64,000 nucleotides of DNA, from positions 1 to 64,000 of the forward strand of contig DASVQQ010000010.1 in assembly GCA_036389035.1 (NCBI GenBank), written 5' to 3'. The stretch is from Jatrophihabitans sp. GTDB lineage: Bacteria > Actinomycetota > Actinomycetes > Mycobacteriales > Jatrophihabitantaceae. Numbering within the stretch: the first letter of the stretch is position 1; the number at the start of each line of letters is the position of its first letter. The notes below the pieces were generated by a model. That model worked only from the letters and a program-made list of their open reading frames with translations. It was not told the origin of the DNA and did not search any database. A program made the translations under genes and the position numbers. Positions 18,634 through 26,773 of this stretch are shown here, piece by piece.

Positions 18634-19790
18634 TACCGCGCCTCCCGCTGCTGCTCGTCCTGCTCCGGCTTGGCGGCGCCGCGCTCGGCAAGCTCGCGTG
18701 CGGCCTCGAGGTAACTGACCGCCCCGCGGGAGCCTGGGTCATACGTGATCACGGTCTGGCCGTAGCCAGGAGCCTCCGACACCCGGACGTTGCGCGGAAT
18801 GACGGACCGGATCACCCGGTCACCGAAGTGCTGGCGCACCTCGTCCGCCACCTGGTCGGCGAGGCGGGTGCGGCTGTCGTACATGGTGAGCAGCACGGTC
18901 GACACCTCGAGGGCCTCGTTGAGCTGGCTCTTGACCAGCTCCACCGTGTTGAGCAGTTGGGCGAGGCCCTCCAGCGCGTAGTACTCGCACTGGATCGGGA
19001 TCAGGATCTCCTTGGCGGCGACCAGGGCGTTCAGGGTGAGCAGCCCCAGCGCCGGGGGAGAGTCGATGATGACGTAATCGACCTTGTCGGTGTAGCTCAC
19101 CAAAGCCCTGCGCAGCCGGTGCTCGCGGGCGACCTGGGACGCGAGCTCGATATCCGCGCCGGCCAGGTCGATGGTGGCGGGCACGCAGCGCAGCAACGGA
19201 GCGGCTTCGACCGGCACAGCCACTGCCGCGAGTGACATGCCGCCGAGCAGGACGTCATAGACCGAGGGCGTGCCGGCGGAGTGCGGTACCCCCAGCGCGG
19301 TGCTGGCGTTGCCCTGGGGATCGAGATCGATCAACAGCACGTTCAGGCCATGCAGCGCCAACGCCATCGCCAGGTTGACGGCAGACGTGGTCTTGCCGAC
19401 CCCGCCTTTCTGATTCGCCACCGTGATGATCCGCCGCTGGGCCGGCGCGGCCCAGGACTGTTGCCGGACATTGCGCACCTGAACAGCCTGCATCGCCTCG
19501 CGAGCAATCGGGGTGTTGTTGAGGGATGTTTCACGTGAAACATGAGGTTGCCCGGGATGGAGTGCCTCATGGGCCAGGTCAGCCTGCAGTGCCTCGTAGA
19601 GGTCGGTACCGAGCGATGTTTCACGTGAAACATGCATGCCGTTCCCGCTTTCGGACCGCCAGCCGCCGGGGGCCGCGCCAGCTGCGGTCGGAATCGCGTC
19701 GTCCACGGAGGCAGGGGCTGGCTCGGACTGCTCTGAAGCCAACGGAATTACGGTACTGCGGATGGAAATAGTGTCGAGCTCGTCCGGCAT
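18633..19790 (-). CDS. parA: Chromosome-partitioning ATPase ParA
   Basis: Deviant Walker-A ATPase ([40 protein letters not shown]) that moves ParB-origin complexes. An N-terminal extension of about 110 residues precedes the ATPase core and contains HVSRETSL twice, each encoded by a parS site. The ATG at 19790 (MPDELDTIS) is chosen because GAGGTGA lies 8 nt upstream. A GTG at 19847 (VSSHVSSQ) would add 19 residues but has a poorer ribosome site. The M. tuberculosis homologue likewise has NVSRETS near its N terminus. Confidence 0.94.
   Translation of the reverse strand: MPDELDTISIRSTVIPLASEQSEPAPASVDDAIPTAAGAAPGGWRSESGNGMHVSRETSLGTDLYEALQADLAHEALHPGQPHVSRETSLNNTPIAREAMQAVQVRNVRQQSWAAPAQRRIITVANQKGGVGKTTSAVNLAMALALHGLNVLLIDLDPQGNASTALGVPHSAGTPSVYDVLLGGMSLAAVAVPVEAAPLLRCVPATIDLAGADIELASQVAREHRLRRALVSYTDKVDYVIIDSPPALGLLTLNALVAAKEILIPIQCEYYALEGLAQLLNTVELVKSQLNEALEVSTVLLTMYDSRTRLADQVADEVRQHFGDRVIRSVIPRNVRVSEAPGYGQTVITYDPGSRGAVSYLEAARELAERGAAKPEQDEQQREAR
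19527..19542. other. parS: parS centromere site
   Basis: TGTTTCACGTGAAACA, a perfect 16-bp palindrome identical to the bacterial parS consensus. It lies inside the parA N-terminal coding region (HVSRETS). Confidence 0.95.
19617..19632. other. parS: parS centromere site
   Basis: Second exact TGTTTCACGTGAAACA, 90 bp (30 codons) from the first, so both are in the same reading phase of parA and encode the same peptide. Confidence 0.95.
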
Positions 19791-19883
19791 CCCGGATGTC
19801 ACCTCATCGGCTGGTCGGTGGAGCTGGCTACTCACATGGCTACTCACGCGCGCCGGTTCATCGGCGGAGTGCCGGAAGGCTCA

Positions 19884-19900
19884 AGCCCGCCGAGCGGGCT
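19884..19900 (-). terminator. Short hairpin between rsmG and parA
   Basis: Perfect 7-bp stem AGCCCGC/GCGGGCT with a CGA loop, 36 bp after the rsmG stop in the leftward direction. It may attenuate read-through into parA. Confidence 0.45.
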
Positions 19901-19935
19901 GAAACAGGCTGATAGTGACAAAACGGGTGCTGGGG

Positions 19936-20637
19936 CTACTTGCGCACCAGGTGCACGACCCGGGTGGGCGGATCTACCAGTTCGGCGCCACATTCGATGA
20001 CCCCTCTAACCTCGGCCCGCATCCGGGTCAGGAACTGCTGATGCTCGCTTACTTCGTCCTCAGCGCTTGCTCCCTTGAGGGCGAGCAAGCTGCCACCTGG
20101 TCGCAGTAGCGGAAAGCTCCATCGGACCAGCCGGTCCAGTGGCGCCACCGCGCGCGCCGTCACGAACTGCGCTGAACCTACCGTGTTACGCACGGCGCTG
20201 TCCTCCGCCCTGCCCCGGATCACCCGAACTCGATCGGCCAATCCCAGCGCGGCCACCACTTCGGTGAGAAAGTCGGTGCGCCGGAGTAACGATTCCACCA
20301 GATCGACCGTCAGATCGGGACGAACGCACGCCACTGCCAAGCCGGGCAAGCCGGCCCCGGTGCCGATATCGACCAATCGTGCGTGTTGCGGGATCAACTC
20401 CGCCAGAGCCACCGAATTCAACAGGTGGCGATCCCACAACCGTGGCACCTCGCGGGGGCCGAGCAGGCCGCGGGAGGTCCCGGGTCCGGCCAGCCACTCG
20501 GCATAGCGCGTCAGCAGCTCGGCGGCGGGGCCGAACCGGCGCAGCACGATCTCGGGCGGGGCCGGGGCTGCCGGCCCGGGCTGAGCAGGCGGCCCGTCCG
20601 GCGCTGATGGCGCGGCGGCAGGACCGCTGCCGGTCAC
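19936..20637 (-). CDS. rsmG: 16S rRNA (guanine-527-N7)-methyltransferase RsmG
   Basis: 233 residues (family about 210-240). The SAM-binding motif is LVDIGTGAGLPGLAVACVRPD; WDRHLLNSVAL, LVESLLRRTDFL and TARAVAPLDRLVRW are RsmG signatures. It methylates the 530 loop of 16S rRNA; loss gives low-level streptomycin resistance in several bacteria. The first 28 residues are Ala/Pro-rich and poorly conserved. GTG start at 20637 overlaps the jag stop, so the pair is translationally coupled. Confidence 0.95.
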   Translation of the reverse strand: MTGSGPAAAPSAPDGPPAQPGPAAPAPPEIVLRRFGPAAELLTRYAEWLAGPGTSRGLLGPREVPRLWDRHLLNSVALAELIPQHARLVDIGTGAGLPGLAVACVRPDLTVDLVESLLRRTDFLTEVVAALGLADRVRVIRGRAEDSAVRNTVGSAQFVTARAVAPLDRLVRWSFPLLRPGGSLLALKGASAEDEVSEHQQFLTRMRAEVRGVIECGAELVDPPTRVVHLVRK

Positions 20638-21149
20638 GTGGCCGGCAGGACCACAACCCGCCGGTTCGGCTCCTCGCCCTCGGACTCGCTCAGAACACCG
20701 TCGGTGGCCGAGATGGCGTCGTGCACCACCTTGCGCTCGAACGGGTTCATCGGCGACAACCGGACGGGGGCGCCGGAGCTCAGCACCTCGGTGGCGGTCT
20801 GCTTGGCCAGTGCGGTCAACTCGTCCCGGCGGGCCCGGCGGTGTCCGGACACGTCCAGCATCAGGCGGCTGCGGATGCCGGTCTGCTGCTGCACCGCCAG
20901 CCGGGTCAGTTCCTGCAGGGCGTCCAGGGTGGCGCCCGCCGGGCCGATCAGCGGCTGCAACTCGGAGCCGACAATGGCGACCATGGCCCTGCCGTTCTCG
21001 ACGTCGAGGTCGATGTCACCGTCATAGTCGACGATGTCGAGCAGTCGCTCGAGGTAGTCGGCGGCGATGTCACCTTCCTGGACCAGCAGCGACGGGGCGT
21101 CCCTCTCAGGCCCTGATGTGGCGGTGTCGGGCGAGGCGGTGTCGGTCAT
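20634..21149 (-). CDS. jag: RNA-binding protein KhpB (Jag)
   Basis: 171 residues with a KH domain (LLDIVDYDGDIDLDVENGRAM ... LIGPAGATLDALQEL) followed by an R3H domain (RRARRDELTALAKQTATEVL ... MNPFERKVVHDA). Bacterial homologues bind RNA with KhpA and are linked to cell elongation. The ATG at 21149 is preceded by GAGGGA; the TTG two codons upstream is less likely. It lies in the conserved yidC-jag-rsmG run and is probably co-transcribed from rpmH. Confidence 0.93.
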   Translation of the reverse strand: MTDTASPDTATSGPERDAPSLLVQEGDIAADYLERLLDIVDYDGDIDLDVENGRAMVAIVGSELQPLIGPAGATLDALQELTRLAVQQQTGIRSRLMLDVSGHRRARRDELTALAKQTATEVLSSGAPVRLSPMNPFERKVVHDAISATDGVLSESEGEEPNRRVVVLPAT

Positions 21150-21215
21150 CAGCAATCCCTCGTTCTTTCTCTCACTGCGCAGGTTGCAGTGCTATGGGTG
21201 GGACAGGCTCGCCGG

Positions 21216-22460
21216 CTAACGGCGTTTCTTGCTCGGAGAACGCTTGTTGCCGGAAGGCCGGTTGCCGGCGGGGCGCTGGCCGCGACCGGGCGAGGCGGAC
21301 CCGGCCGGAGCAGCGGCGGACCCGGCCGGAGCAGCCGCCGCGTTGTCTACCGGTTGGCTGACGGCCGGCTCGGATTTGGACAGGTTGACCTGGGCCCCGG
21401 CGCCATTGGCCGTGCCCTTGGCGTTGGCAGCCTTCGCCGTCCCAGCAGCCTTCGCCGTCCCAGCGGCCTTCGCCGTCCCAGCGGCCTTCGTGGTCCCAGC
21501 GGCCGGCGTCGCGGCGCTCGCGGTGCCCCGTCCGGGGGTGGCGGGGCGGGGAGCGGTGCCGGGGCGGGTGCCCTTGGGGCTGACCGGCTTCTGCCCGACC
21601 TTGGGGGCCAGCGTCTTACCCACCTGGCCGGCCGGGACGTCGGCGGTGGCCGCGGCGGTGCCGGGAGTGTGCGGGTGGTACTTGAAGATGTAGTACTGCT
21701 GCCCCATCGTCCACAGGTTGCTGGTGAACCAGTACAGCAGCACCCCGATCGGGAAGATGAAGCCCGACACCAGGACGGACACCGGGATGCCGACCAGCAT
21801 CAGCTTCTGGATCATCGCGGCCTGGCCCTCGGGTGGGGTGGTCTGGTTCTGGATCACCGCCCGCTGGGTCAGGTAGGTCGCCAGGGCGCTGATGATCACC
21901 AACACGATGGTGACGATCCGGGTGGTGCTGACGTCTCCGCCGAGTTCTCCCTGGATCTTCTCCGCCGAATCCCGCAGCTGGGCGGCCAGCGGGGCGTCGA
22001 AGAGCTTGGCGGCGGCCGCGTCGGTGGTCTGCTGCTCGGTGAAGCTGTACAGCGTCAGGCCGCGGGAGCCGGGCGGCAACCCGACCGAGTTCGAGATGTG
22101 CTTGAGCACGTGGAACAGCGAGATGAAGATCGGGATCTGCAGCAGCATCGGCAGGCAGCCCGAGATCGGGTTGAACCCCTCGGACTGCTGCAGCGCCATC
22201 ATCTCGCGCTGCAGGCTGGCCTTGTCGCCCTTGTGCTTCTCCTGCAGCTTCTTGATCTTGGGCTGCATCTCCTGCATGCGGCGCTGGTAGTGCACCTGCT
22301 TGATGAAGAACCGGAACATCATCAGCCGGGCCGTCACCGTCAGCATGACGATCGACAGCGTCCAGGTCAGGCCGCTCTTCTCGTCCATGCCGAGCCAGGT
22401 GAACAGCTGGTACCAGCGCAGCAGCACCCATGAGATGGAGGTGTAGAGGAAATCCAGCAT
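21216..22460 (-). CDS. yidC: Membrane protein insertase YidC
   Basis: 414 residues, Gram-positive-type (Oxa1) insertase without the large periplasmic domain. Five hydrophobic segments are visible. WTLSIVMLTVTARLMMF with its Arg in the membrane groove, the coiled-coil loop YQRRMQEMQPKIKKLQEKHK, and GCLPMLLQIPIFISLFHVL are diagnostic. A basic, low-complexity C-terminal tail of about 130 residues carries AAGTAK repeats and ends SPSKKRR, suited to ribosome contact. The ATG overlaps the yidD stop. Confidence 0.96.
   Translation of the reverse strand: MLDFLYTSISWVLLRWYQLFTWLGMDEKSGLTWTLSIVMLTVTARLMMFRFFIKQVHYQRRMQEMQPKIKKLQEKHKGDKASLQREMMALQQSEGFNPISGCLPMLLQIPIFISLFHVLKHISNSVGLPPGSRGLTLYSFTEQQTTDAAAAKLFDAPLAAQLRDSAEKIQGELGGDVSTTRIVTIVLVIISALATYLTQRAVIQNQTTPPEGQAAMIQKLMLVGIPVSVLVSGFIFPIGVLLYWFTSNLWTMGQQYYIFKYHPHTPGTAAATADVPAGQVGKTLAPKVGQKPVSPKGTRPGTAPRPATPGRGTASAATPAAGTTKAAGTAKAAGTAKAAGTAKAANAKGTANGAGAQVNLSKSEPAVSQPVDNAAAAPAGSAAAPAGSASPGRGQRPAGNRPSGNKRSPSKKRR
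21430..21501. repeat. Four 18-bp tandem repeats in the yidC tail
   Basis: Units at 21430, 21448, 21466 and 21484 are nearly identical (GCCTTCGCCGTCCCAGCR; the last has two changes) and encode AAGTAK-type hexapeptides. Copy number could vary between strains without a frameshift. Confidence 0.8.
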
Positions 22461-22780
22461 CAACCAGCCTGTTCTAGGAGAGTCTTCTCATCCGACGAGT
22501 CGGTGCCGGGATCGGTTCCCCCTGGCGCAGGCCCTTCGGCCTCGTCAAGCGGTGGAACCGGGTCATAACCACCAGGTCGAAAGGGTTGGCACCGGCCAAG
22601 GCGCTTGATTCCCAACAGAGCACCTCGAACCAGCCCAAACCGTGAGATAGCGGTCGCGGTGTAGGCGCTGCAGCTGGGGGTGAACCGGCAGGCCGGGGGA
22701 CGCCGGCAGCTCCAGGCGCCCTGGTAGAAAGCGATTGCCGTGAGCGCCGCGCGCGCCGCCGGTCCGGGACGGTCCGTCAT
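22460..22780 (-). CDS. yidD: Membrane protein insertion efficiency factor YidD
   Basis: 106 residues. The family core [32 protein letters not shown] (shown by [10 protein letters not shown]) and [17 protein letters not shown] is intact with its three conserved cysteines. It is thought to assist YidC-dependent insertion at the membrane. It sits between rnpA and yidC with 4-bp overlaps on both sides, the usual arrangement. The acidic C-terminal tail is not conserved. Confidence 0.95.
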   Translation of the reverse strand: MTDRPGPAARAALTAIAFYQGAWSCRRPPACRFTPSCSAYTATAISRFGLVRGALLGIKRLGRCQPFRPGGYDPVPPLDEAEGPAPGGTDPGTDSSDEKTLLEQAG

Positions 22781-23169
22781 CGACTGGATCCGCTCCCTTC
22801 CTTGCTCGCGCCGGCCCGCTGCTCGGCCTGGGAGCTCAGCTTGTCCAGGGCTCGACCCAGATCACGGCCGAGCGCTGCCGACGAGGCGGTCGAGGTCTCG
22901 GGAAGGGCGCGTACCACCAGCCTGGCTCCACTCGGAATGCGATCCAGCCGTTCCTGGAGTTGGGCACGCAACCGGCGGGATACCCGGTGACGCACCACAC
23001 TGCCCCCTACCGCCTTGCCCACCACCAGCCCGGCCCGGCCAGGGTCGTCGGGACCGGCCGGCTCGGTGAGCAGGTACACCACCATCGAGCCGCTGCGCGC
23101 CCGCCGGCCGTGCTTGGTCACCGCGGTGAAGTCAGCGGCCGACCTGAGGCGATGAGCGGCGGGCAACAC
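22777..23169 (-). CDS. rnpA: Ribonuclease P protein component
   Basis: 130 residues. Starts with GTG at 23169 ([14 protein letters not shown]), the conserved beginning of RnpA; the frame is open far upstream, but that part overlaps rpmH. The RNR-type motif appears as [21 protein letters not shown], which binds the RNase P RNA, and [10 protein letters not shown] follows. The protein helps the RNA catalyse 5' maturation of tRNAs. The C-terminal 30 residues are Ala/Ser-rich. It lies 14 bp after rpmH. Confidence 0.93.
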   Translation of the reverse strand: MLPAAHRLRSAADFTAVTKHGRRARSGSMVVYLLTEPAGPDDPGRAGLVVGKAVGGSVVRHRVSRRLRAQLQERLDRIPSGARLVVRALPETSTASSAALGRDLGRALDKLSSQAEQRAGASKEGSGSSR

Positions 23170-23183
23170 CTGGGACGACCGGC

Positions 23184-23321
23184 TCAGGCGGACAGTTCGC
23201 CGCGGCCCTTGCGCCGGCGGGCCTGCAAGATGGCGCGACCGGCACGGGTCCGCATCCGCAGACGGAAGCCGTGGGTCTTGGCCCGGCGGCGGTTGTTCGG
23301 CTGGAAGGTCCGCTTGCTCAC
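23184..23321 (-). CDS. rpmH: 50S ribosomal protein L34
   Basis: 45 residues, starting GTG ([14 protein letters not shown]) and ending with [11 protein letters not shown]. The sequence is the canonical L34: basic throughout with [16 protein letters not shown] in the middle. GGAG lies 10 nt upstream. It heads the leftward operon rpmH-rnpA-yidD-yidC-jag-rsmG. Confidence 0.96.
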   Translation of the reverse strand: MSKRTFQPNNRRRAKTHGFRLRMRTRAGRAILQARRRKGRGELSA

Positions 23322-23869
23322 GGTCTGGCTCCATCACAATTCTTCACGCCTGGTGCGCGACTGGCGGGCGCACTCGGCTGGGTTAACGACGTCGCGCCCT
23401 ACTGGGTCGTGACTTTGGTGGAACGGCACAGGAAGTGACCGGCGAAAAGAGACGGCACACGAGAGTTCAACGGTACGGATCGACCCCTACCGAGGTCAAA
23501 CCGGCGCCGGGCCGGCCAGCTCCCCTCAGCAGGGCCCACATCGCTCATGTCTTGCCCGCCGGCGCAAGTGGGCAACTCGCGAGTTGCGTCCGGGCAACTC
23601 GACACGCCCGAAGTGGCCTCAAAGTGGCCCTCCGGCATTGTGAGTTGGCCTGCTCCGCTGTTAGGTTGTCGGCTCGAACCCAAACGCTGCGGGATTTGAG
23701 CGAGACTTCGGCCAGCAGGCCGGAGTTGTTTCGGCACCCCTCCACAACCTGTGGATAATTGTGTGGATAGAGATCCGGGTATCGGATTGCCGCGGTGAGC
23801 AAGTTCATCCGGTCGGGCAAGGGCCGCGGTGCGGTGCACGAGGGCAATGACCGAGGGAGTGAATCCAAA
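23322..23869. other. rpmH-dnaA divergent intergenic region
   Basis: About 550 bp with no convincing gene. It must hold the divergent promoters of rpmH and dnaA. A perfect 16-bp palindrome, GCAACTCGCGAGTTGC (23572-23587), is followed by another GGGCAACTCG at 23592, forming a possible operator. TGTGGATAA at 23750-23758 (DnaA box) and a near-box TGTGGATAG at 23762-23770 lie 100-120 bp before dnaA and fit autoregulation. An open frame from 23795 would extend DnaA but runs through the dnaA leader. Confidence 0.6.
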
Positions 23870-25384
23870 GTGGCGGACGAGCTCGCCGATCTCGCGGATG
23901 TCTGGCACCGCGCGATCAACCAGCTCGACGACCCCTCGGTTCGGCCCCATCAGCGCGCCTGGCTGAGCCTGACCCGGCCGATCGGGCTGCTGGAGGACAC
24001 CGCGCTGCTGGCCGCGCCCAACACCTATGCCAAGGATTACCTGGAGAACAACCTCCGACCGCTGATCACCGCGACCCTGAGCGAGGCGCTCGGCCGCGAC
24101 ATCAACGTCGCCGTCACGATCCAGCCGATGGAGCCGGGCGATCGGCCGAGCGCCGCGGTCGAGGACGCCGAGGACGCCGAGATCGACACCTACGACCGGT
24201 TCTACGACGGCGCCGACGAGCGGGTCGACGCCCTGGTCGACAGCCGGCTGGACAGCCTGGCCGACGGGCGGATCGACGGCCCGGCGAACCGGGCGGGCCG
24301 CGGGATCTTCGGCAGCGTGCCGACCCCGGCGATGGTGCGGATCGACCACGACGCCCGGCTCAATCCGAAGTACACCTTCGAGACCTTCGTCCCCGGCTCG
24401 TCCAACCGGTTCGCCCACGCCGCGGCGGTGGCGGTCGCCGAGGCGCCGGCCAAGGCCTACAACCCGCTGTTCATCTATGGCGAGTCCGGCCTGGGCAAGA
24501 CCCACCTGCTGCACGCGATCGGCACCTACGGCCGCCGGCTGGAACCGACCATGCGGGTCCGCTACGTCTCCAGCGAGGAATTCACCAACGACTTCATCAA
24601 CTCGGTCCGGGTCAATGACGTCCAGTCCTTCCAGCGCCGCTATCGCGACGTCGACCTGCTGCTGATCGACGACATCCAGTTCCTGGAGCGGGCCGAGCAG
24701 ACCCAGGAGGCGTTCTTCCACACCTTCAACACCCTGCAGTTGGCCAACAAGCAGATCGTGATCTCGTGTGACCGCAAGCCCGAGCAGCTGTCCGGGCTGC
24801 AGAACCGGCTGGTCACCCGGTTCAAGTCGGGGCTGATCACCGACGTGCAGGCGCCGGACCTGGAATTGCGGATCGCGATCCTGCGCAAGAAGGCCGCCAA
24901 GGACGGCATGACCCTGCAGCCGGGCGTCATGGAGTTCATCGCCTCCAAGATCCAGAGCAACATCCGCGAGCTCGAGGGCGCGCTGATCCGGGTGGTCGCC
25001 TTCGGCAGCCTGAACAAGCAGGACATCGACCTCAAGCTCGCCGAGATCGTGCTCAAGGACCTGATCTCGGAGTCAGACCGGCCCGACATCACCGCCTCGA
25101 CGATCATGGCGGTGACGGCTGAGTACTTCGGCATCACCCTGGAGGACCTGACCGGCGGCTCGCGGACCCGGGTGCTGGTCTCGGCCCGCCAGATCGCGAT
25201 GTACCTGTGCCGGGAGCTCACCGAGCTGTCGCTGCCCAAGATCGGCCAGACCTTCGGCGGCCGCGACCACACCACGGTGATGCACGCCGAGCGCAAGATC
25301 CGGTCCCTGATGACCGAGCGCCGCAACGTCTACAACCAGATCACCGAGCTGACCAGCCGCATCAGGACCCGCGCCCGCTCCTGA
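23870..25384 (+). CDS. dnaA: Chromosomal replication initiator DnaA
   Basis: 504 residues from GTG at 23870 (VADELADLADVWHRAINQL), with GAGGGAG 10 nt upstream. Domain I spans about residues 1-90. An acidic linker domain II (EDAEDAEIDTYDRFYDGADE) follows. The AAA+ domain carries Walker A GESGLGKTH and Walker B LLLIDDIQF. The C-terminal helix-turn-helix ends with the DnaA-box recognition signature GGRDHTTVMHA. It opens oriC, which lies immediately downstream. An upstream GTG at 23795 in the same frame would add 25 non-homologous residues and is rejected. Confidence 0.97.
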   Translation: MADELADLADVWHRAINQLDDPSVRPHQRAWLSLTRPIGLLEDTALLAAPNTYAKDYLENNLRPLITATLSEALGRDINVAVTIQPMEPGDRPSAAVEDAEDAEIDTYDRFYDGADERVDALVDSRLDSLADGRIDGPANRAGRGIFGSVPTPAMVRIDHDARLNPKYTFETFVPGSSNRFAHAAAVAVAEAPAKAYNPLFIYGESGLGKTHLLHAIGTYGRRLEPTMRVRYVSSEEFTNDFINSVRVNDVQSFQRRYRDVDLLLIDDIQFLERAEQTQEAFFHTFNTLQLANKQIVISCDRKPEQLSGLQNRLVTRFKSGLITDVQAPDLELRIAILRKKAAKDGMTLQPGVMEFIASKIQSNIRELEGALIRVVAFGSLNKQDIDLKLAEIVLKDLISESDRPDITASTIMAVTAEYFGITLEDLTGGSRTRVLVSARQIAMYLCRELTELSLPKIGQTFGGRDHTTVMHAERKIRSLMTERRNVYNQITELTSRIRTRARS

Positions 25385-25828
25385 GCGCCGGCTGAGCGCC
25401 GCTGTCCCGCCGCTCGCCCTACCGGTAGTCCCTCCGCCGCGTCCACTTCGAGGTTGCCCGTGGGGCGTCGCCGGTAACCGGGTGCTTCCACACAGTGTGG
25501 GCAGGCGTGTGGACAAGGTTCGCCGTTGATGTGGAGGACGACTTCGAGATTGCTGTCGTCCACTTCGACGTTGCTCGCCTCTCAGGTTGTCCAGCAAGCC
25601 ACCCACACCCGGACATGCCTGCTGACCAGGGCAAACACCGGTTATCCACAGTGTCCACAGGCCTTATGACGACGATTACTTAGCTCTGAATAGAAAGACA
25701 AGAACTACCTATAGGCGCTGGGGACGAGGTGCGTCGGGGGCGGCCTGCCCGCCGCGGCCCGGGACGGCTACGGTGAAATCTCGGGGTCCACGAGTGGCCG
25801 GGCACGGCATCGAAAGCTGGAGGCGGGC
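25385..25828. other. oriC: Chromosomal replication origin oriC
   Basis: A 444-bp non-coding gap between dnaA and gnd. DnaA boxes: TGTGGACAA (25508-25516), TTATCCACA (25642-25650) and adjacent GTGTCCACA (25651-25659), with a weaker TTGTCCAGC at 25587. An AT-rich stretch follows at about 25663-25716, unusual for this genome and a good duplex-unwinding element. It opens with an ATGACGACGATTAC trinucleotide run that resembles a DnaA-trio. Three copies of a 16-mer like GTCCACTTCGAGGTTG (25441, 25537, 25558) are additional direct repeats of unknown function. The final ~110 bp should carry the gnd promoter. Confidence 0.88.
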
Positions 25829-26752
25829 ATGGAGATCGGTCTGATCGGACTGGGCAAGATGGGCGGCAACATGGCCGAGCGGCTCCGCAACGGCGGTCAC
25901 ACCGTCGTCGGGTTCGACCGGTCGCCCGAAGCGGGGCGCGATGTCGCCTCGCTCGAAGAGCTGGTCAGCACGCTGACCGCGCCCCGGACGGTGTGGATCA
26001 TGGTTCCGGCCGGCGCGGCGACCGATGACACCGTCCACGCCCTCGGTGGGCTGCTCGCCGAGGGCGACCTGGTCATCGACGGCGGCAACTCCAAGTACAC
26101 CGACGACGCCCGGCACGCCGAGCTGCTCGGCGCCAAGGGCATCTCCTTTCTCGACGCCGGCGTCTCCGGCGGTATCTGGGGCCTGAAGAACGGCTACGCC
26201 CTGATGGTCGGCGGCCCGGCCGCCGACGTGGCCCGGGCCCAGCCGATCTTCGACACGCTCAAGCCCGAGGGCGAGGGCGGCTTCGTGCACGCCGGCACCG
26301 CCGTCGGCGCGGGACACTTCGCCAAGATGGTCCACAACGGCATCGAGTACGGCATGATGCAGGCCTATGCCGAGGGCTACGAGCTGATGGCGGCCTCGCC
26401 GCTGCTGGACAACGTCGCCGAGACGTTCAAGTCCTGGCAGCAGGGCACCGTCATCCGGTCCTGGCTGCTGGACCTGGCGGTGCTGGCGCTGCAGGACGAC
26501 CCCGAGCTGAGCAAGCTGCGCGGCTACGCCCAGGACTCCGGCGAGGGCCGGTGGACCGTCGAGGCGGCGATCGACAACGCCGTTCCGCTGCCGGTGATCA
26601 CCGCGGCGCTGTTCGCCAGGTTCGCCTCCCGCCAGGAGGACTCGCCGGCGATGAAGATGGTGGCCGCCCTGCGCAACCAGTTCGGTGGCCACGCCGTCGA
26701 AGCGGTCGGCAGCGTGTCCGCCTCCCAGGCCATCTCGCCCGGCGCCTCCTAG
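25829..26752 (+). CDS. gnd: 6-phosphogluconate dehydrogenase (decarboxylating), short form
   Basis: 307 residues, the short bacterial GndA-like form (long forms are about 470). N-terminal Rossmann motif GLIGLGKMGGNMAERL; substrate and catalytic motifs DGGNSKYTDD, DAGVSGGIWGLKNGYALMVGG and HFAKMVHNGIEYGMM. It oxidises 6-phosphogluconate to ribulose 5-phosphate and CO2 in the pentose phosphate pathway. A GGAGG ribosome site precedes the ATG. In relatives it follows dnaN; here it directly follows oriC. Confidence 0.94.
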   Translation: MEIGLIGLGKMGGNMAERLRNGGHTVVGFDRSPEAGRDVASLEELVSTLTAPRTVWIMVPAGAATDDTVHALGGLLAEGDLVIDGGNSKYTDDARHAELLGAKGISFLDAGVSGGIWGLKNGYALMVGGPAADVARAQPIFDTLKPEGEGGFVHAGTAVGAGHFAKMVHNGIEYGMMQAYAEGYELMAASPLLDNVAETFKSWQQGTVIRSWLLDLAVLALQDDPELSKLRGYAQDSGEGRWTVEAAIDNAVPLPVITAALFARFASRQEDSPAMKMVAALRNQFGGHAVEAVGSVSASQAISPGAS

Positions 26753-26773
26753 AGCGTCCCGCCGCCGGCCTCG

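Noticed and set aside
22777..23337. RnpA reading frame extended upstream across rpmH
   Set aside because: The extension overlaps the whole of rpmH in another frame; RnpA homology begins at the GTG 23169.
23795..23869. Upstream in-frame start that would lengthen DnaA by 25 residues
   Set aside because: The added sequence is not DnaA-like and the downstream GTG at 23870 has a GAGGGAG site and fits the family N terminus.
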